Source: DATKEJ01 sp963768715
GTDB taxonomy: Bacteria > Bacteroidota > Rhodothermia > Rhodothermales > DATKEJ01
Direction: 5' to 3'
Length of the DNA: 64,000 bases
Assembly: GCA_963768715.1 (NCBI GenBank)
Contig: CAVYJC010000008.1
Span: 248,001 to 312,000 of the forward strand
The position numbers and the translations under genes were made by a program. The notes under the pieces were generated by a model. That model did no database searches. It had not been told where the DNA came from and was given only the letters and a program-made list of their open reading frames with translations. Below, one piece after another: positions 28,389 through 37,398 of this stretch. Position 1 is the stretch's first letter, and each line of letters begins with the position of its first letter.

Positions 28389-31300
28389 TTACTCGATGGT
28401 CAGCGGTCTCGTCGCGTAGACCACACGCGGATTGAATCGCGACACGTATCGGATCTCAAAGGCGCCCGTCCTTTTCTTCTTCAGCTTGATCGTCACTTCC
28501 GGGTCTCCAAGCGCGATGAACCCGTGCGGCCCCTGTTCACTATCCGGCGCCCCACTCGGCACGACGACAATGTTGGCATTCGGGCTGCACTCGCCGACGC
28601 ACGTTACAACGATATTGTCTCCCGCCTTGGCAGTGGACGGCGCATCGAGTTGCGCGTCGGGCGTCTTGACGTGCAGAGGTTGACTGTACTTGATTTCAAC
28701 CGGGTGCGAACGTGACTCGACCCGTAGCTCGTAGTCGCCCGGTTCGTTCGGAAATCGCATACGGGCCACCTTTTCCCCAATGGGAAGTTTCCTGTGGGCA
28801 ACCGACTTGGTCGGTTTCGTACCGGGCAATGCAATGACCAACTGGTCGCCCGGCTCTGCAAGGCCGTTGATCGTCACGTCGTAGAAGAAGGAGGCGACTC
28901 CTTCTGTCGGAGCACTCAACGAGATCGATGGGATTTCGGCTTCGGTTGCGTCGGCAGGTGCGTCCGTTGCGGGTCCGTCGACCACGTCTCCCGGGTCGCC
29001 ACCGGGAGGACCATCGGCCGTGGGTCCATCGACCACGTCTCCCGGATCGCCACCGGGTGGACCATCGGCCGTGGGTCCATCGACCACGTCTCCCGGGTCG
29101 CCGCCGGGTGGACCGTCGACCGTGGGTCCATCGACCACGTCTCCCGGGTCGCCGCCGGGAGGACTACCTACGCTCGGATCGCCGCCGGAATCAACAACAG
29201 GCCCTCGATTTTCAACGAGCACGCCGTGTCCTCCCAAGTCCGGGGCATTAACTCCGGCCACTCCGCCTGTGTCCGCTTCCAGCCAGACGTCCACGTAGTC
29301 TGCCCGATCTCCGGGATGAAGCTTAATCATCTTCGCATCGGCAATTCTCCCCGCCGAAGGATAGAAGCGATCAATGAAGCCGGCGGCGCTGAAGCGAAAG
29401 GCGGCTCCCACATCCGGAAGGTCGAGCGGGTTCACCTGAAGCGTGTAGGATCCATTCTCGCCGGTAACGGTTTCCGGCCCCAGCGGACCTGTTATCGCGA
29501 CGGCCGTCACCGTAACGTTTGCCATCGGACCACCGTTCGCGTCTGTTACGGTGCCGCTTACAACAGCCGGCGTATTCGCGGGCTGCCAGATTTCGGTGTT
29601 TGACACTTGGCCGGCGACGACCTCGCTGGACTTCAGATAGATTCCGTCCAGTTCGATCCGCGCAGGATAGCTCCTCCCCGCCACGTCGAGCAATTCCATG
29701 TCACAGGTACCGCTGACCGTCCCGGGATGGATCGATTTCCAAAACACCTCGCCGACCTGCCATCCCGTCTGGGCCGCCTCAACGGAGGTTAGAATCGCCT
29801 GGTCACCGTCAAACCTGATGCGCCAGTCCGTGTCTCCGTCCTGGTTGCCCATCTTCTCGTACTGATCCGCGAGTTTTGACAACAGCACACAATCGCTGAG
29901 AGTCGGCGGCGGGCTGAGAACCGCGTCAATATGGTCCAAGTGATACCCCGGTCCGATGGTGAGCGCTTCGGCGTCCACGATATCCTGTTTGGAGGGGTAA
30001 AACACCTGGCTGTACCCGTGCGCTCCGTAGAACCGAACGACGATATCGTCGCGTATTGCATCCAGGTCTTTGACGGCGATTTGATACGTTCCATTCGGCG
30101 GTGTGTACACAGTCGGCAACTTGTAGGACTGGTCTCGGCTCGAGACAATCACGGCGGCATCAGCGAGGGGATTGCCGGCCGTATCGGTCACCTTTCCACC
30201 GATGTAGGCCGTTCGCGCAAGCTTCGCGTCAATTCCGGTCAGTACCGAGCCGGGCCCCGCTGTCAGCAAGTCGGCGCCGGCGACGACATACTTCTGGTTG
30301 TACCATTGCGTCGGATAACCGTCGAACCAATCAAAAGCTACACGGATGTCATTCTGATCGTCGACCAGACCGGTAAGGCTGATCTGGTAGGTTCCATTCG
30401 CACTGGTCGTCGCCGACTGCGTATCGATCGTGCCATCGACATCTGAGACGGTTACACGAACGTCGCCAACTGGATTCGCGAATTCGTCGGTCACTTTTCC
30501 TGAGATCGACGTCTCGGTTGACCGCTGAAGTACCGCATCGATTCCAGTGATTACCGACCCGTATTCGACCCACACGAGGTCAGCGTCTTCGTACAGAGAT
30601 CTTCCGTTGTAGAACTGTCTCTCGTAGCCCTCCGGCGCATTGAACTGCACGAATATGTTGGGGGACGGTAACCATGAAGGGGAAACGGACAGCTGGTAGC
30701 TTCCATCGGGGGTGGTCTTGATGTTGTTGAATACCGTCGACTTGCTCCGGTCTCCGACCGCCACCTGCATATCGCCGACCGGATTGCCGGCCTCATCTGT
30801 TACTCTCCCCGAGATGTAGGCAAATCCGACTTTCCTCAACCGGAGATCGATGCCCGTCAGCTCAGATCCCGGGGCCACCTTCAGATCCTCGATCCGATCC
30901 GTGATGTAGACGACGGGGTTGTTTCCGTCGATCGCATCCACCCAGATGTCGTCGAAAGACTGCGCAAGATCAGCAAGTTCAATTCGATAGGTTCCGTCGT
31001 CTGCTGTCCAGTCGGTGCCTTGTTGAACTGTCCCACTCCAATTCCCCGCTGAGACCTGAAATCCTGACACCGGATTGTCGTCCATGTTGCTCACCCTACC
31101 GCTGATGTACGCCGATTCAGGCTTTATCAGAACGGCATCGATCCCGGTTCTCGCGATGCCGGGCGCGATGATCAATGTGTCTGCCTCGGATCTCGTGCGA
31201 TGCCCGTCATAGAATTGATTCAGGTAACCATTCGAGCCTGCAAACTGCACGAAGACTACAGTAGGGGTGGTGGGCAGGTTGGAGAGGGCGAGTTGATATG

Positions 31301-31574
31301 TTCCATCTGCGGCCGTGAACGTCGAAGCAAGGTCGTCATTCACATCAAAGACGGTGACCCCGCGGCTCGCCAGGGGACTGCCGGCACTATCCGTCACTCT
31401 TCCTGAGATGTAGGCCGCTTCCTGTGCCGGAGCATCCTGCCCCAGGGCCGGTGTCCCCAATCCAGACCAGATCGCCAGGATTGCAGCCAAGTATGCCGAG
31501 AACAGGCGCAGCGACCGAAGAGAGGTAGGCTTGAATCGAGACTCCTGCAAGCGGACAAGAATGGAGACTTTCAT
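28389..31574 (-). CDS. Large secreted repeat protein with carboxypeptidase-regulatory-like domains
   Basis: Exported protein of 1,061 residues from the ATG at 31574; a longer in-frame start (31691) lacks signal-peptide character. Seen: basic N-terminus and hydrophobic core ending in PALGQ, then at least five roughly 100-residue beta-sandwich modules each opening with YISGRVTD or ISGKVTD and containing a D/NGTYQ(I/L) strand (a further VSGTVTDANGG module follows a short non-repeat part), a Gly-Asp-Pro linker of 17-residue repeats, and a C-terminal Ig-like region ending in YATRPLTIE. It is probably surface-exposed or a structural matrix protein. No catalytic motif and no T9SS tail are seen. Confidence 0.8.
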   Translation of the reverse strand: MKVSILVRLQESRFKPTSLRSLRLFSAYLAAILAIWSGLGTPALGQDAPAQEAAYISGRVTDSAGSPLASRGVTVFDVNDDLASTFTAADGTYQLALSNLPTTPTVVFVQFAGSNGYLNQFYDGHRTRSEADTLIIAPGIARTGIDAVLIKPESAYISGRVSNMDDNPVSGFQVSAGNWSGTVQQGTDWTADDGTYRIELADLAQSFDDIWVDAIDGNNPVVYITDRIEDLKVAPGSELTGIDLRLRKVGFAYISGRVTDEAGNPVGDMQVAVGDRSKSTVFNNIKTTPDGSYQLSVSPSWLPSPNIFVQFNAPEGYERQFYNGRSLYEDADLVWVEYGSVITGIDAVLQRSTETSISGKVTDEFANPVGDVRVTVSDVDGTIDTQSATTSANGTYQISLTGLVDDQNDIRVAFDWFDGYPTQWYNQKYVVAGADLLTAGPGSVLTGIDAKLARTAYIGGKVTDTAGNPLADAAVIVSSRDQSYKLPTVYTPPNGTYQIAVKDLDAIRDDIVVRFYGAHGYSQVFYPSKQDIVDAEALTIGPGYHLDHIDAVLSPPPTLSDCVLLSKLADQYEKMGNQDGDTDWRIRFDGDQAILTSVEAAQTGWQVGEVFWKSIHPGTVSGTCDMELLDVAGRSYPARIELDGIYLKSSEVVAGQVSNTEIWQPANTPAVVSGTVTDANGGPMANVTVTAVAITGPLGPETVTGENGSYTLQVNPLDLPDVGAAFRFSAAGFIDRFYPSAGRIADAKMIKLHPGDRADYVDVWLEADTGGVAGVNAPDLGGHGVLVENRGPVVDSGGDPSVGSPPGGDPGDVVDGPTVDGPPGGDPGDVVDGPTADGPPGGDPGDVVDGPTADGPPGGDPGDVVDGPATDAPADATEAEIPSISLSAPTEGVASFFYDVTINGLAEPGDQLVIALPGTKPTKSVAHRKLPIGEKVARMRFPNEPGDYELRVESRSHPVEIKYSQPLHVKTPDAQLDAPSTAKAGDNIVVTCVGECSPNANIVVVPSGAPDSEQGPHGFIALGDPEVTIKLKKKRTGAFEIRYVSRFNPRVVYATRPLTIE
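28966..29165. repeat. 51-bp in-frame tandem repeat (17-residue linker)
   Basis: Copies of ACCACGTCTCCCGG start at 28981, 29032, 29083 and 29134, exactly 51 bp apart. On the minus strand each unit encodes GGDPGDVVDGPTADGPP with Val/Ala and Gly-Gly variation. Near-identity of the DNA suggests recent expansion. Confidence 0.9.
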
Positions 31575-31735
31575 GGTAGGTCCTGGTTGGGCAAGTCTGC
31601 GGATGAGATGAGCACTTGACAAAGTGCGCCTACGTAGGCGCTCCCGTCGCATGTTAACAACGCGTATGAAACGCCCGTAACCGGACATCAAGCGAAACAG
31701 GACGGGTTAGTACCTGCGCGCGGTCTCGTAGTCAG

Positions 31736-31762
31736 AAAACCTTTGCGGCTGCCGCAGGTTTT
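31736..31762 (-). terminator. Intrinsic terminator of the PP2C gene
   Basis: Stem AAAACCT..GCGGC pairing with GCCGCAGGTTTT, with two unpaired T on one side. It ends in T runs on both strands and lies just past the 3' end of the phosphatase gene. Confidence 0.75.
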
Positions 31763-31779
31763 GCAAGGTGTGGCTTGCG

Positions 31780-32883
31780 CTAGCTGCTTCTTCGCCGGAG
31801 TATCACCAGTGAGAGATCGTCGGATGGGCGCGCATCGCCGATGAAATCGTCGACGGACTCGAGAATAGCGGCCCCAACATCAGCCGCCGAGCGGTTGTGA
31901 AGACGTCCAATGAGGCGTCGCAGCCGCTCTTCGCCGAAAAACCGACCTTCTTCGTTGCGTGCTTCCGATATCCCGTCTGAGTAGGCAACGATTACGTCGC
32001 CCGGAGCCGCATCGATCGACTGCTCCGTGAATTCATGATCTCGCGTCAATCCGAGTGCGACGTCACCGTGTCGAAGGGTGCGAACACCCTCTCTGTCGAG
32101 GTGTAGTGGCGGCATGTGACCGGCATTCAGCACGCGTACGGTCCCCGAATCCGAGCCGATCTCGAAATAGACCAGGGATGCGAACCGGTTGGGCAGCTTG
32201 TCGCGCCAGAAGATGCGGTTGATCTCGGCGCCCAGTGATGACAGAGACTGATGGTCGGGAGCCAACGCGCGAATCGTTGCCTGGAGCTTGGCCATGAACA
32301 ACGCCGCCGGGAGCCCCTTACCGGCCACATCTCCGATGGCCAGAGCGAGTCGACTATCGTTCACTCTCAGATAGTCGACGAGGTCGCCGCCCACGTCGTT
32401 TGCAGGTCGCGTGTACAGAAAGACATCCCATCCAGGGAAATCAGGCGCCCGCTCCGGCATAAGTGCGAACTGCACCGCTCGTCCCGATGCGAGCTCGTCC
32501 TGTGCCAGCAACTTGTCTTTCAGTTCCAACATCAGCACAGCTAGAACCCCGGCAAAGCCCATGAATATCCAGAACCCCAGATTCTCGGCCTGACCGTAAA
32601 GGAAAAGCAAGATCGCCGCGAGCAGCAGAATGCGTCGGGTGGGATTGAGCTTGAAAAGCATGCTCTTCAGCAGCCACCAGCTCGAGAACCACCAGCGCTT
32701 GAAACGCCCCATCTCGCGCAGCTCCTGCAGGCTGTCGGAATCGAGGTAGAACTGAAGCACGTCTTCCAAGTCGCGCCGCATGCTCAGCCCGAAGTCGCCA
32801 CGCTTAAAGTCGTCCAGGACGGTACGTCCAAGGCGCGGCTTCTCTTCTGCCTCTACAGGCTCTTTCTCGAGCGTGTTCACCAT
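31780..32883 (-). CDS. Membrane-anchored PP2C-type (SpoIIE/RsbU) serine phosphatase
   Basis: Protein phosphatase of 367 residues. An N-terminal part of about 85 residues includes acidic and basic helices, two hydrophobic helices follow (about 86-102 and 104-122), and from about 128 comes the SpoIIE catalytic domain. Metal-site motifs are present: ANDVGGDLVDY, LAIGDVAGKGLPAALFMA, NAGHMPPL, VAYSDGISEARN and SDDLSLVILRR. In this family the target is an anti-sigma antagonist; no such partner is adjacent. The ATG is at 32883. A terminator follows. Divergent from the aminotransferase, with 136 bp between starts. Confidence 0.9.
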   Translation of the reverse strand: MVNTLEKEPVEAEEKPRLGRTVLDDFKRGDFGLSMRRDLEDVLQFYLDSDSLQELREMGRFKRWWFSSWWLLKSMLFKLNPTRRILLLAAILLFLYGQAENLGFWIFMGFAGVLAVLMLELKDKLLAQDELASGRAVQFALMPERAPDFPGWDVFLYTRPANDVGGDLVDYLRVNDSRLALAIGDVAGKGLPAALFMAKLQATIRALAPDHQSLSSLGAEINRIFWRDKLPNRFASLVYFEIGSDSGTVRVLNAGHMPPLHLDREGVRTLRHGDVALGLTRDHEFTEQSIDAAPGDVIVAYSDGISEARNEEGRFFGEERLRRLIGRLHNRSAADVGAAILESVDDFIGDARPSDDLSLVILRRRSS

Positions 32884-33019
32884 TTCTGATCGTTTGGGCC
32901 CAATCCGGGCATCGACAAACCTATTCTACGGAATCGCGAGCTCGGTAGTTGCTTTCGTGCGAAACTTCGGATTGTAGATCTGTCTGGATTGACATAGGTT
33001 CTGCCGAGACGCCACCTTC

Positions 33020-34178
33020 ATGCAGAACCTCAAGTCCCTTTTTCTCCTCGATCCCGACATCGTTTTCTTGAACCATGGTTCCTTCGGAGCCTGCCCGCGT
33101 CCCGTTTTCGAGGCCTATCAGTCGTGGCAGCGTGAGCTCGAGCGACAGCCCGTAGCCTTTCTCGCACGACGTTTTCCGGAGATGATGTTCGAAGCGCGGG
33201 CATCACTGGCAGAGTTTCTAGCAACGAGGTCCGGAACGTCTCGTCTACGTGCCGAATGCCACGACGGCGGGAAACATCGTGGCCCGGTCCCTTCCCCTCG
33301 AGGCGGGGGACGAGGTCGTTGCAACGGATCTGGAATACGGGGCCATGGATCGGATGTGGACCCGGGTGACAGAGAAGGCGGGGGCGATCTACCGGAGAGT
33401 CCACATCCCGATTCCCGTTTCGGACGAGGAAGATTTCGTAGAACGTGTCTGGTCCGCCGTACGGAAGCGGACTCGCATCCTGTTCCTCAGTCACATTACG
33501 TCGTCGACCGGACTGGTGCTGCCGCTCGAGCCGATTTTGAAGCGCGCGCGTGCTGCTGGGATCCTCACGTTTGTCGACGGCGCTCACGCGCCCGGGCAGC
33601 TGGACCTTCGGCTGGATGATTTCGGAGCCGATTTCTACACGGGTAATTGCCACAAATGGCTGCTTGCGCCCAAGGGGGCTGCGTTTCTGTGGGTGCGCCC
33701 GGCGTCGCAGCCGCTCATCGAGCCTCTCGTCGTGAGTTGGGGAAACGCATCTGTTGAAGACTCTCCCTTTATCCAGGAGAACGAGTACCAGGGAACGCGA
33801 GACATTGCGCCCTATCTCGCCGTGGCGGCGGCAATTCGGTTCTACCGGGATTACGATTGGAAGAATGTGGCTGCCCGCTGCCGAGCTATTGCACAGAACG
33901 TCCGGACCATGTTCGTTGAAGCCCTCGGCGGGCCGCCACTCGCGCCACCCTCCTGGTATGCACAGCTTGTGGCCCACGAGGTCGCACCCGACCATCCGGA
34001 GCGCCTCAAAGACCGGCTTTACGACGAGTTTCGCATTGAAATCCCAATCTCACAGCTCGGTGACCGGTGGTTCATCCGAGCCTCCGTCCAGGGCTACAAC
34101 GACGCTTCCGAGTACGAGGCGCTGCGAGCTGCTCTGCGCCAGGTCGGGGCCAACTCACCTGAGGGGGCGAGCGAATGA
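33020..34178 (+). pseudogene. Class-V aminotransferase-like enzyme, one frameshift
   Basis: PLP enzyme of the isopenicillin-N-epimerase/cysteine-desulfurase fold. Seen: FLNHGSFGACPRPVFEAY and RELERQPVAFLARRF at the start in one frame; VPNATTAGNIVARSL, HITSSTGLVLP, FVDGAHAPGQ and the PLP-Lys region TGNCHKWLLAPKGAAFLWV in another; end at 34178. The frames join if one G is removed near 33230 (GG to G), giving TRSERLVYVPNATT. The full length would be about 385 residues, the family norm. As read the N-terminus is detached. The stop overlaps the start of the permease gene (ATGA), so both are probably one transcript. Confidence 0.85.
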
Positions 34179-35500
34179 CCGAGCTCCGGCGCGTGCTGAC
34201 GCTTTACGGTTTGACGATGGTCGCCGTGGGGTCATGCATCGGCTCCGGCATCTTCCTTACGCCGTCGCAGGTGGCCTCGCATGTGATGGATCCGACGCTC
34301 GTGCTCATGGCGTGGACGCTGGGTGGCATAATCGCTCTGACCGGTGCGTTGTCGTTTGCGGAGCTCGGAGCCATGTTTCCCAATGCCGGCGGCGTCTACG
34401 TATATCTGCGTGAGGCATACGGAAGCTTCGCGGGATTCCTTTACGGTTGGGCCTATTTCACTGTGATTAATGGTGGATCGATTGCGGCGCTCACCATCGC
34501 CTTTGCCTACTACGTCTCGTTTCTCGTGCCGCTCTCGGCATCCGGACAAATCATTCTTGCTATTTGTGCCGTCGTCACGATCACCCTCGTGAACGTATTT
34601 CGCGTGCAGGTGGCAGAGTATTTCACGAACGCCCTCACGGGACTGAAGCTGGCAGGTATTGGTGTCGTGGTCCTTATCGGATTATTCCTCGGGACAAGCG
34701 GGATGGATCTGAATTTCGCTGTAACCGGGAGCCTCTTGACGAACGACGGATTGGGTGCTTTTGGGCTTGCGATGGTCGGTGTCCTCTTCTCGTACGGGGG
34801 TTGGCAGCACGCCTCGTATTTGTCGGGCGAGGCGGTGGATCCTCAACGCACGGTGCCCCGGGCGATGATCATTGGCGCCCTGATAGTCACCGCGGCCTAT
34901 CTGTTGATCAACGTAGCCTACATGCTATTGCTGCCGGTTTCGGAGATGGCCGCGTCCACGCGTGTCGCGGCTGATGCCGTCAACACGGTATTCCCGTGGG
35001 GAGGGAAGCTGGTTGCCGTTCTGATCGCGATTTCCACGTTCGGCACGGCCCTGATTTATACGTTGTCGGCGCCCCGCATATACTTTGCGATGGCGGCCGA
35101 CCGCGTCTTCTTCGCAAAGCTTGCGGAGGTTCACCCGAAGTTTCGAACGCCCGTTTATGCCGTCGTGGCGCAGTCCGTCTGGGCGATTGCGCTCATTCTT
35201 TTCTGGGGCACGTTCGAGAAGGTTATCACGTATGTGACCTTTACGGACTGGATTTTCTTTACAGCGACGGCTTGCATTGTTATTCTTTTCCGTTTGAAAC
35301 GTCCTTCAGTGGAGCGGCCGTATCGGACCTTCGGTTATCCGGTCACGCCGTTGATTTTCATAACCATTTCCGCCTGGTTCGTGGTCAACACGCTCATTCG
35401 ACAGCCTGTCCAGGCGGGCGCGGGGCTGGCCTTTCTCGCGTTGGGATATCCGATCTTCTGGGTATTCCGCCGGAGGCTGAGGCGACAAGAGCGGCAATAA
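34175..35500 (+). CDS. APC-family amino-acid permease
   Basis: Inner-membrane secondary transporter of 441 residues with 12 predicted helices. Seen: the APC N-terminal signature LTMVAVGSCIGSGIFLTPSQ, then FAELGAMFPNAGGVYVYLREAYG, and GALSFAEL before it, typical of the amino-acid/polyamine/organocation superfamily. It lies 4 bp inside the aminotransferase 3' end (ATGA), suggesting uptake of the aminotransferase's substrate. Next is the GGT gene, 13 bp on, so a peptide/amino-acid unit is likely: glutathione-type peptide hydrolysis outside, uptake, then transamination. The substrate is not resolved. Confidence 0.92.
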   Translation: MTELRRVLTLYGLTMVAVGSCIGSGIFLTPSQVASHVMDPTLVLMAWTLGGIIALTGALSFAELGAMFPNAGGVYVYLREAYGSFAGFLYGWAYFTVINGGSIAALTIAFAYYVSFLVPLSASGQIILAICAVVTITLVNVFRVQVAEYFTNALTGLKLAGIGVVVLIGLFLGTSGMDLNFAVTGSLLTNDGLGAFGLAMVGVLFSYGGWQHASYLSGEAVDPQRTVPRAMIIGALIVTAAYLLINVAYMLLLPVSEMAASTRVAADAVNTVFPWGGKLVAVLIAISTFGTALIYTLSAPRIYFAMAADRVFFAKLAEVHPKFRTPVYAVVAQSVWAIALILFWGTFEKVITYVTFTDWIFFTATACIVILFRLKRPSVERPYRTFGYPVTPLIFITISAWFVVNTLIRQPVQAGAGLAFLALGYPIFWVFRRRLRRQERQ

Positions 35501-35513
35501 CCGTTATTGCAAT

Positions 35514-37311
35514 ATGAGAGGCTCCTGTACAACGCAATCAATTCTCCCGTACGACCAGTTACGAAGAAGCATCTTTTCCCTTGTGCTCCTCGGCCTGGCC
35601 TGGGGGAGTCTTGCCGCGGACGTTGCGGTGGCTCAGGCGGGTCGCACCCCCGTGCCGGCGAGACACGGTATGGTGGCCACCAGTCATCATCTTGCCTCGC
35701 AGGTTGGGATTGACGTCCTCCGGCGCGGAGGCAACGCGGTCGATGCCGCGGTTGCGACGGCTCTGGCGGAGGAGGTAGTCTATCCGTTTGCGGGAAACAT
35801 CGGGGGCGGCGGCTTCATGATCTATCACGGAGCGGACGGCGAGGTGACGTCGTTCAATTTTCGGGAGAGGGCGCCGCTGGCAGCCACCGAGCGGATGTTC
35901 GCTAGTCCGGACAGTGGGATTGCCAGGACTGAGTTTTCCTGGATCGGCCGGGGCGGCGAGGTCGAAGACGAAGCGAATCATGAGGGACTCCTGTCTGTTG
36001 GCGTCCCAGGTACCGTCGCCGGTCTCTACCTTGCTCACGAGCGATTCGGAACGCTGCCGTGGGCCGAGCTTGTGCAGCCTGCGATCGATCTCGCAAGGGA
36101 GGGTTTCCCGTCATCCTGGGACATGCAATCCATTCAAAAGGGCATCGCCCGGAACGCAGAGAAATTCCGATCTACCGCCGATGTCTTCCTCAAGGACGGC
36201 GACGAGCCTTATGAACCCGGTGAAATCTGGAAGCAGCCGGAGCTTGCCGCGACGCTTGAACGAATTCGAGACAATGGAGCGGGACGGTTTTTACAAGGGC
36301 GAGACGGCCCATCTCATTGCTGACTATATGCGCAAGCATGGCGGCCTGATCACCGAGGAGGATCTTGCTCGATATGAAGCGGTGGAGCAGGCGCCCATTC
36401 ACGGCACGTATCGGGGCTATGATGTCTACGCGATGTCGCCTCCCAGCTCCGGAGGCGTCGTACTCGTCGAGATGCTGAATATTCTCGAGGGGCAGCGGTT
36501 GAGTGGCATGGGCCACAACTCCGCCCAATATCTACATACGCTTGCTGAAGCCATGCGACGGGCCTACGCGGATCGGGCGAAATATCTCGGTGATCCCGTT
36601 TTCAATCCCGACATGCCGATCGACCGACTCACCTCAAAGGAGTACGCCGATTCGGTGCGTGCGACGATTAGTCCGTTTATCGCGTCGCGCAGTGACCCTT
36701 CTGACGTGGCCGTCATGCCGGAAAGTGAGCAAACGACGCACATATCCATCGTCGACAGTGCGGGCAACGCAGTCTCGTTGACCTACACGCTGGAATATGG
36801 ATACGGATCGCGCATCGTCGTCGAAGGGGCCGGCTTCCTGCTCAACAACGAAATGGGTGATTTTAATCCCATTCCCGGACTGACCGACGAACGAGGTTAT
36901 ATCGGCACGCCACCCAATCTCGTTGCACCGGAAAAGCAGATGCTGTCTTCCATGACGCCCACTGTCGTCGCCAAAAATGGCAAGCCCGTTCTGGTCGTAG
37001 GGACGCCGGGCGGGAAGACCATCATCAATTCGGTGCTGCAGGTCATCCTCAACGTGATCGATTTCAGGATGAACGTCGCGCAGGCCGTCGAAGCGCCGAG
37101 GATTCACCATCAGTGGCTTCCCGACGAACTCCGGTATGAGGGCTACGGCATCTCTCCGGACACCATCGAATTACTCCGCAGGATGGGGCACAACACGGTC
37201 GAGCGTGGCGAGCAGGGCCTCGTCATGGCGGTCTACGTCGACGATTCAGACGACATGCTCTACGGTGCCGCCGACTCCAGAGGGTTTGACAGTAAAGCGT
37301 TGGGGTATTAG
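35514..37311 (+). pseudogene. ggt: Gamma-glutamyltransferase, one frameshift
   Basis: Periplasmic N-terminal-nucleophile enzyme that cleaves gamma-glutamyl bonds of glutathione. Seen: signal region (IFSLVLLGLAWGSLAADVAVAQ), HGMVATSHHLASQVGIDVLRRGG, GNIGGGGFMIYH, then after the break the autoprocessing and nucleophile Thr in EQTTHISIVDSAGNAVSLT, and GTPGGKTIINSVLQV. The two halves meet near 36281, where removing one G from GGG restores DNGADGFYKGE. Repaired length is about 600 residues, normal for GGT precursors. As read, translation from 35514 stops at 36323, before the catalytic Thr. It follows the permease by 13 bp and converges on the cytochrome gene. Confidence 0.86.
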
Positions 37312-37312
37312 G

Positions 37313-37398
37313 GTGCAACGTGCCGGGTGCCGCGTGCAACGTGCCCGGTGTCGGCCTGCCTGGGCGCCTCGCACCTTGCACCTCGCAGTCCGCACCTT
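37313..37398. repeat. Heptamer array filling a convergent intergenic gap
   Basis: Five 7-bp units of GTGCVVV type (GTGCAAC, GTGCCGG and variants) run from 37313, and five units of GCACCTT/GCACCTC type run to 37398. The second set is the reverse-complement orientation of the first (GTGC core), so the two arms can pair. Together they occupy all 87 bp between the stops of GGT and the cytochrome. Confidence 0.85.
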
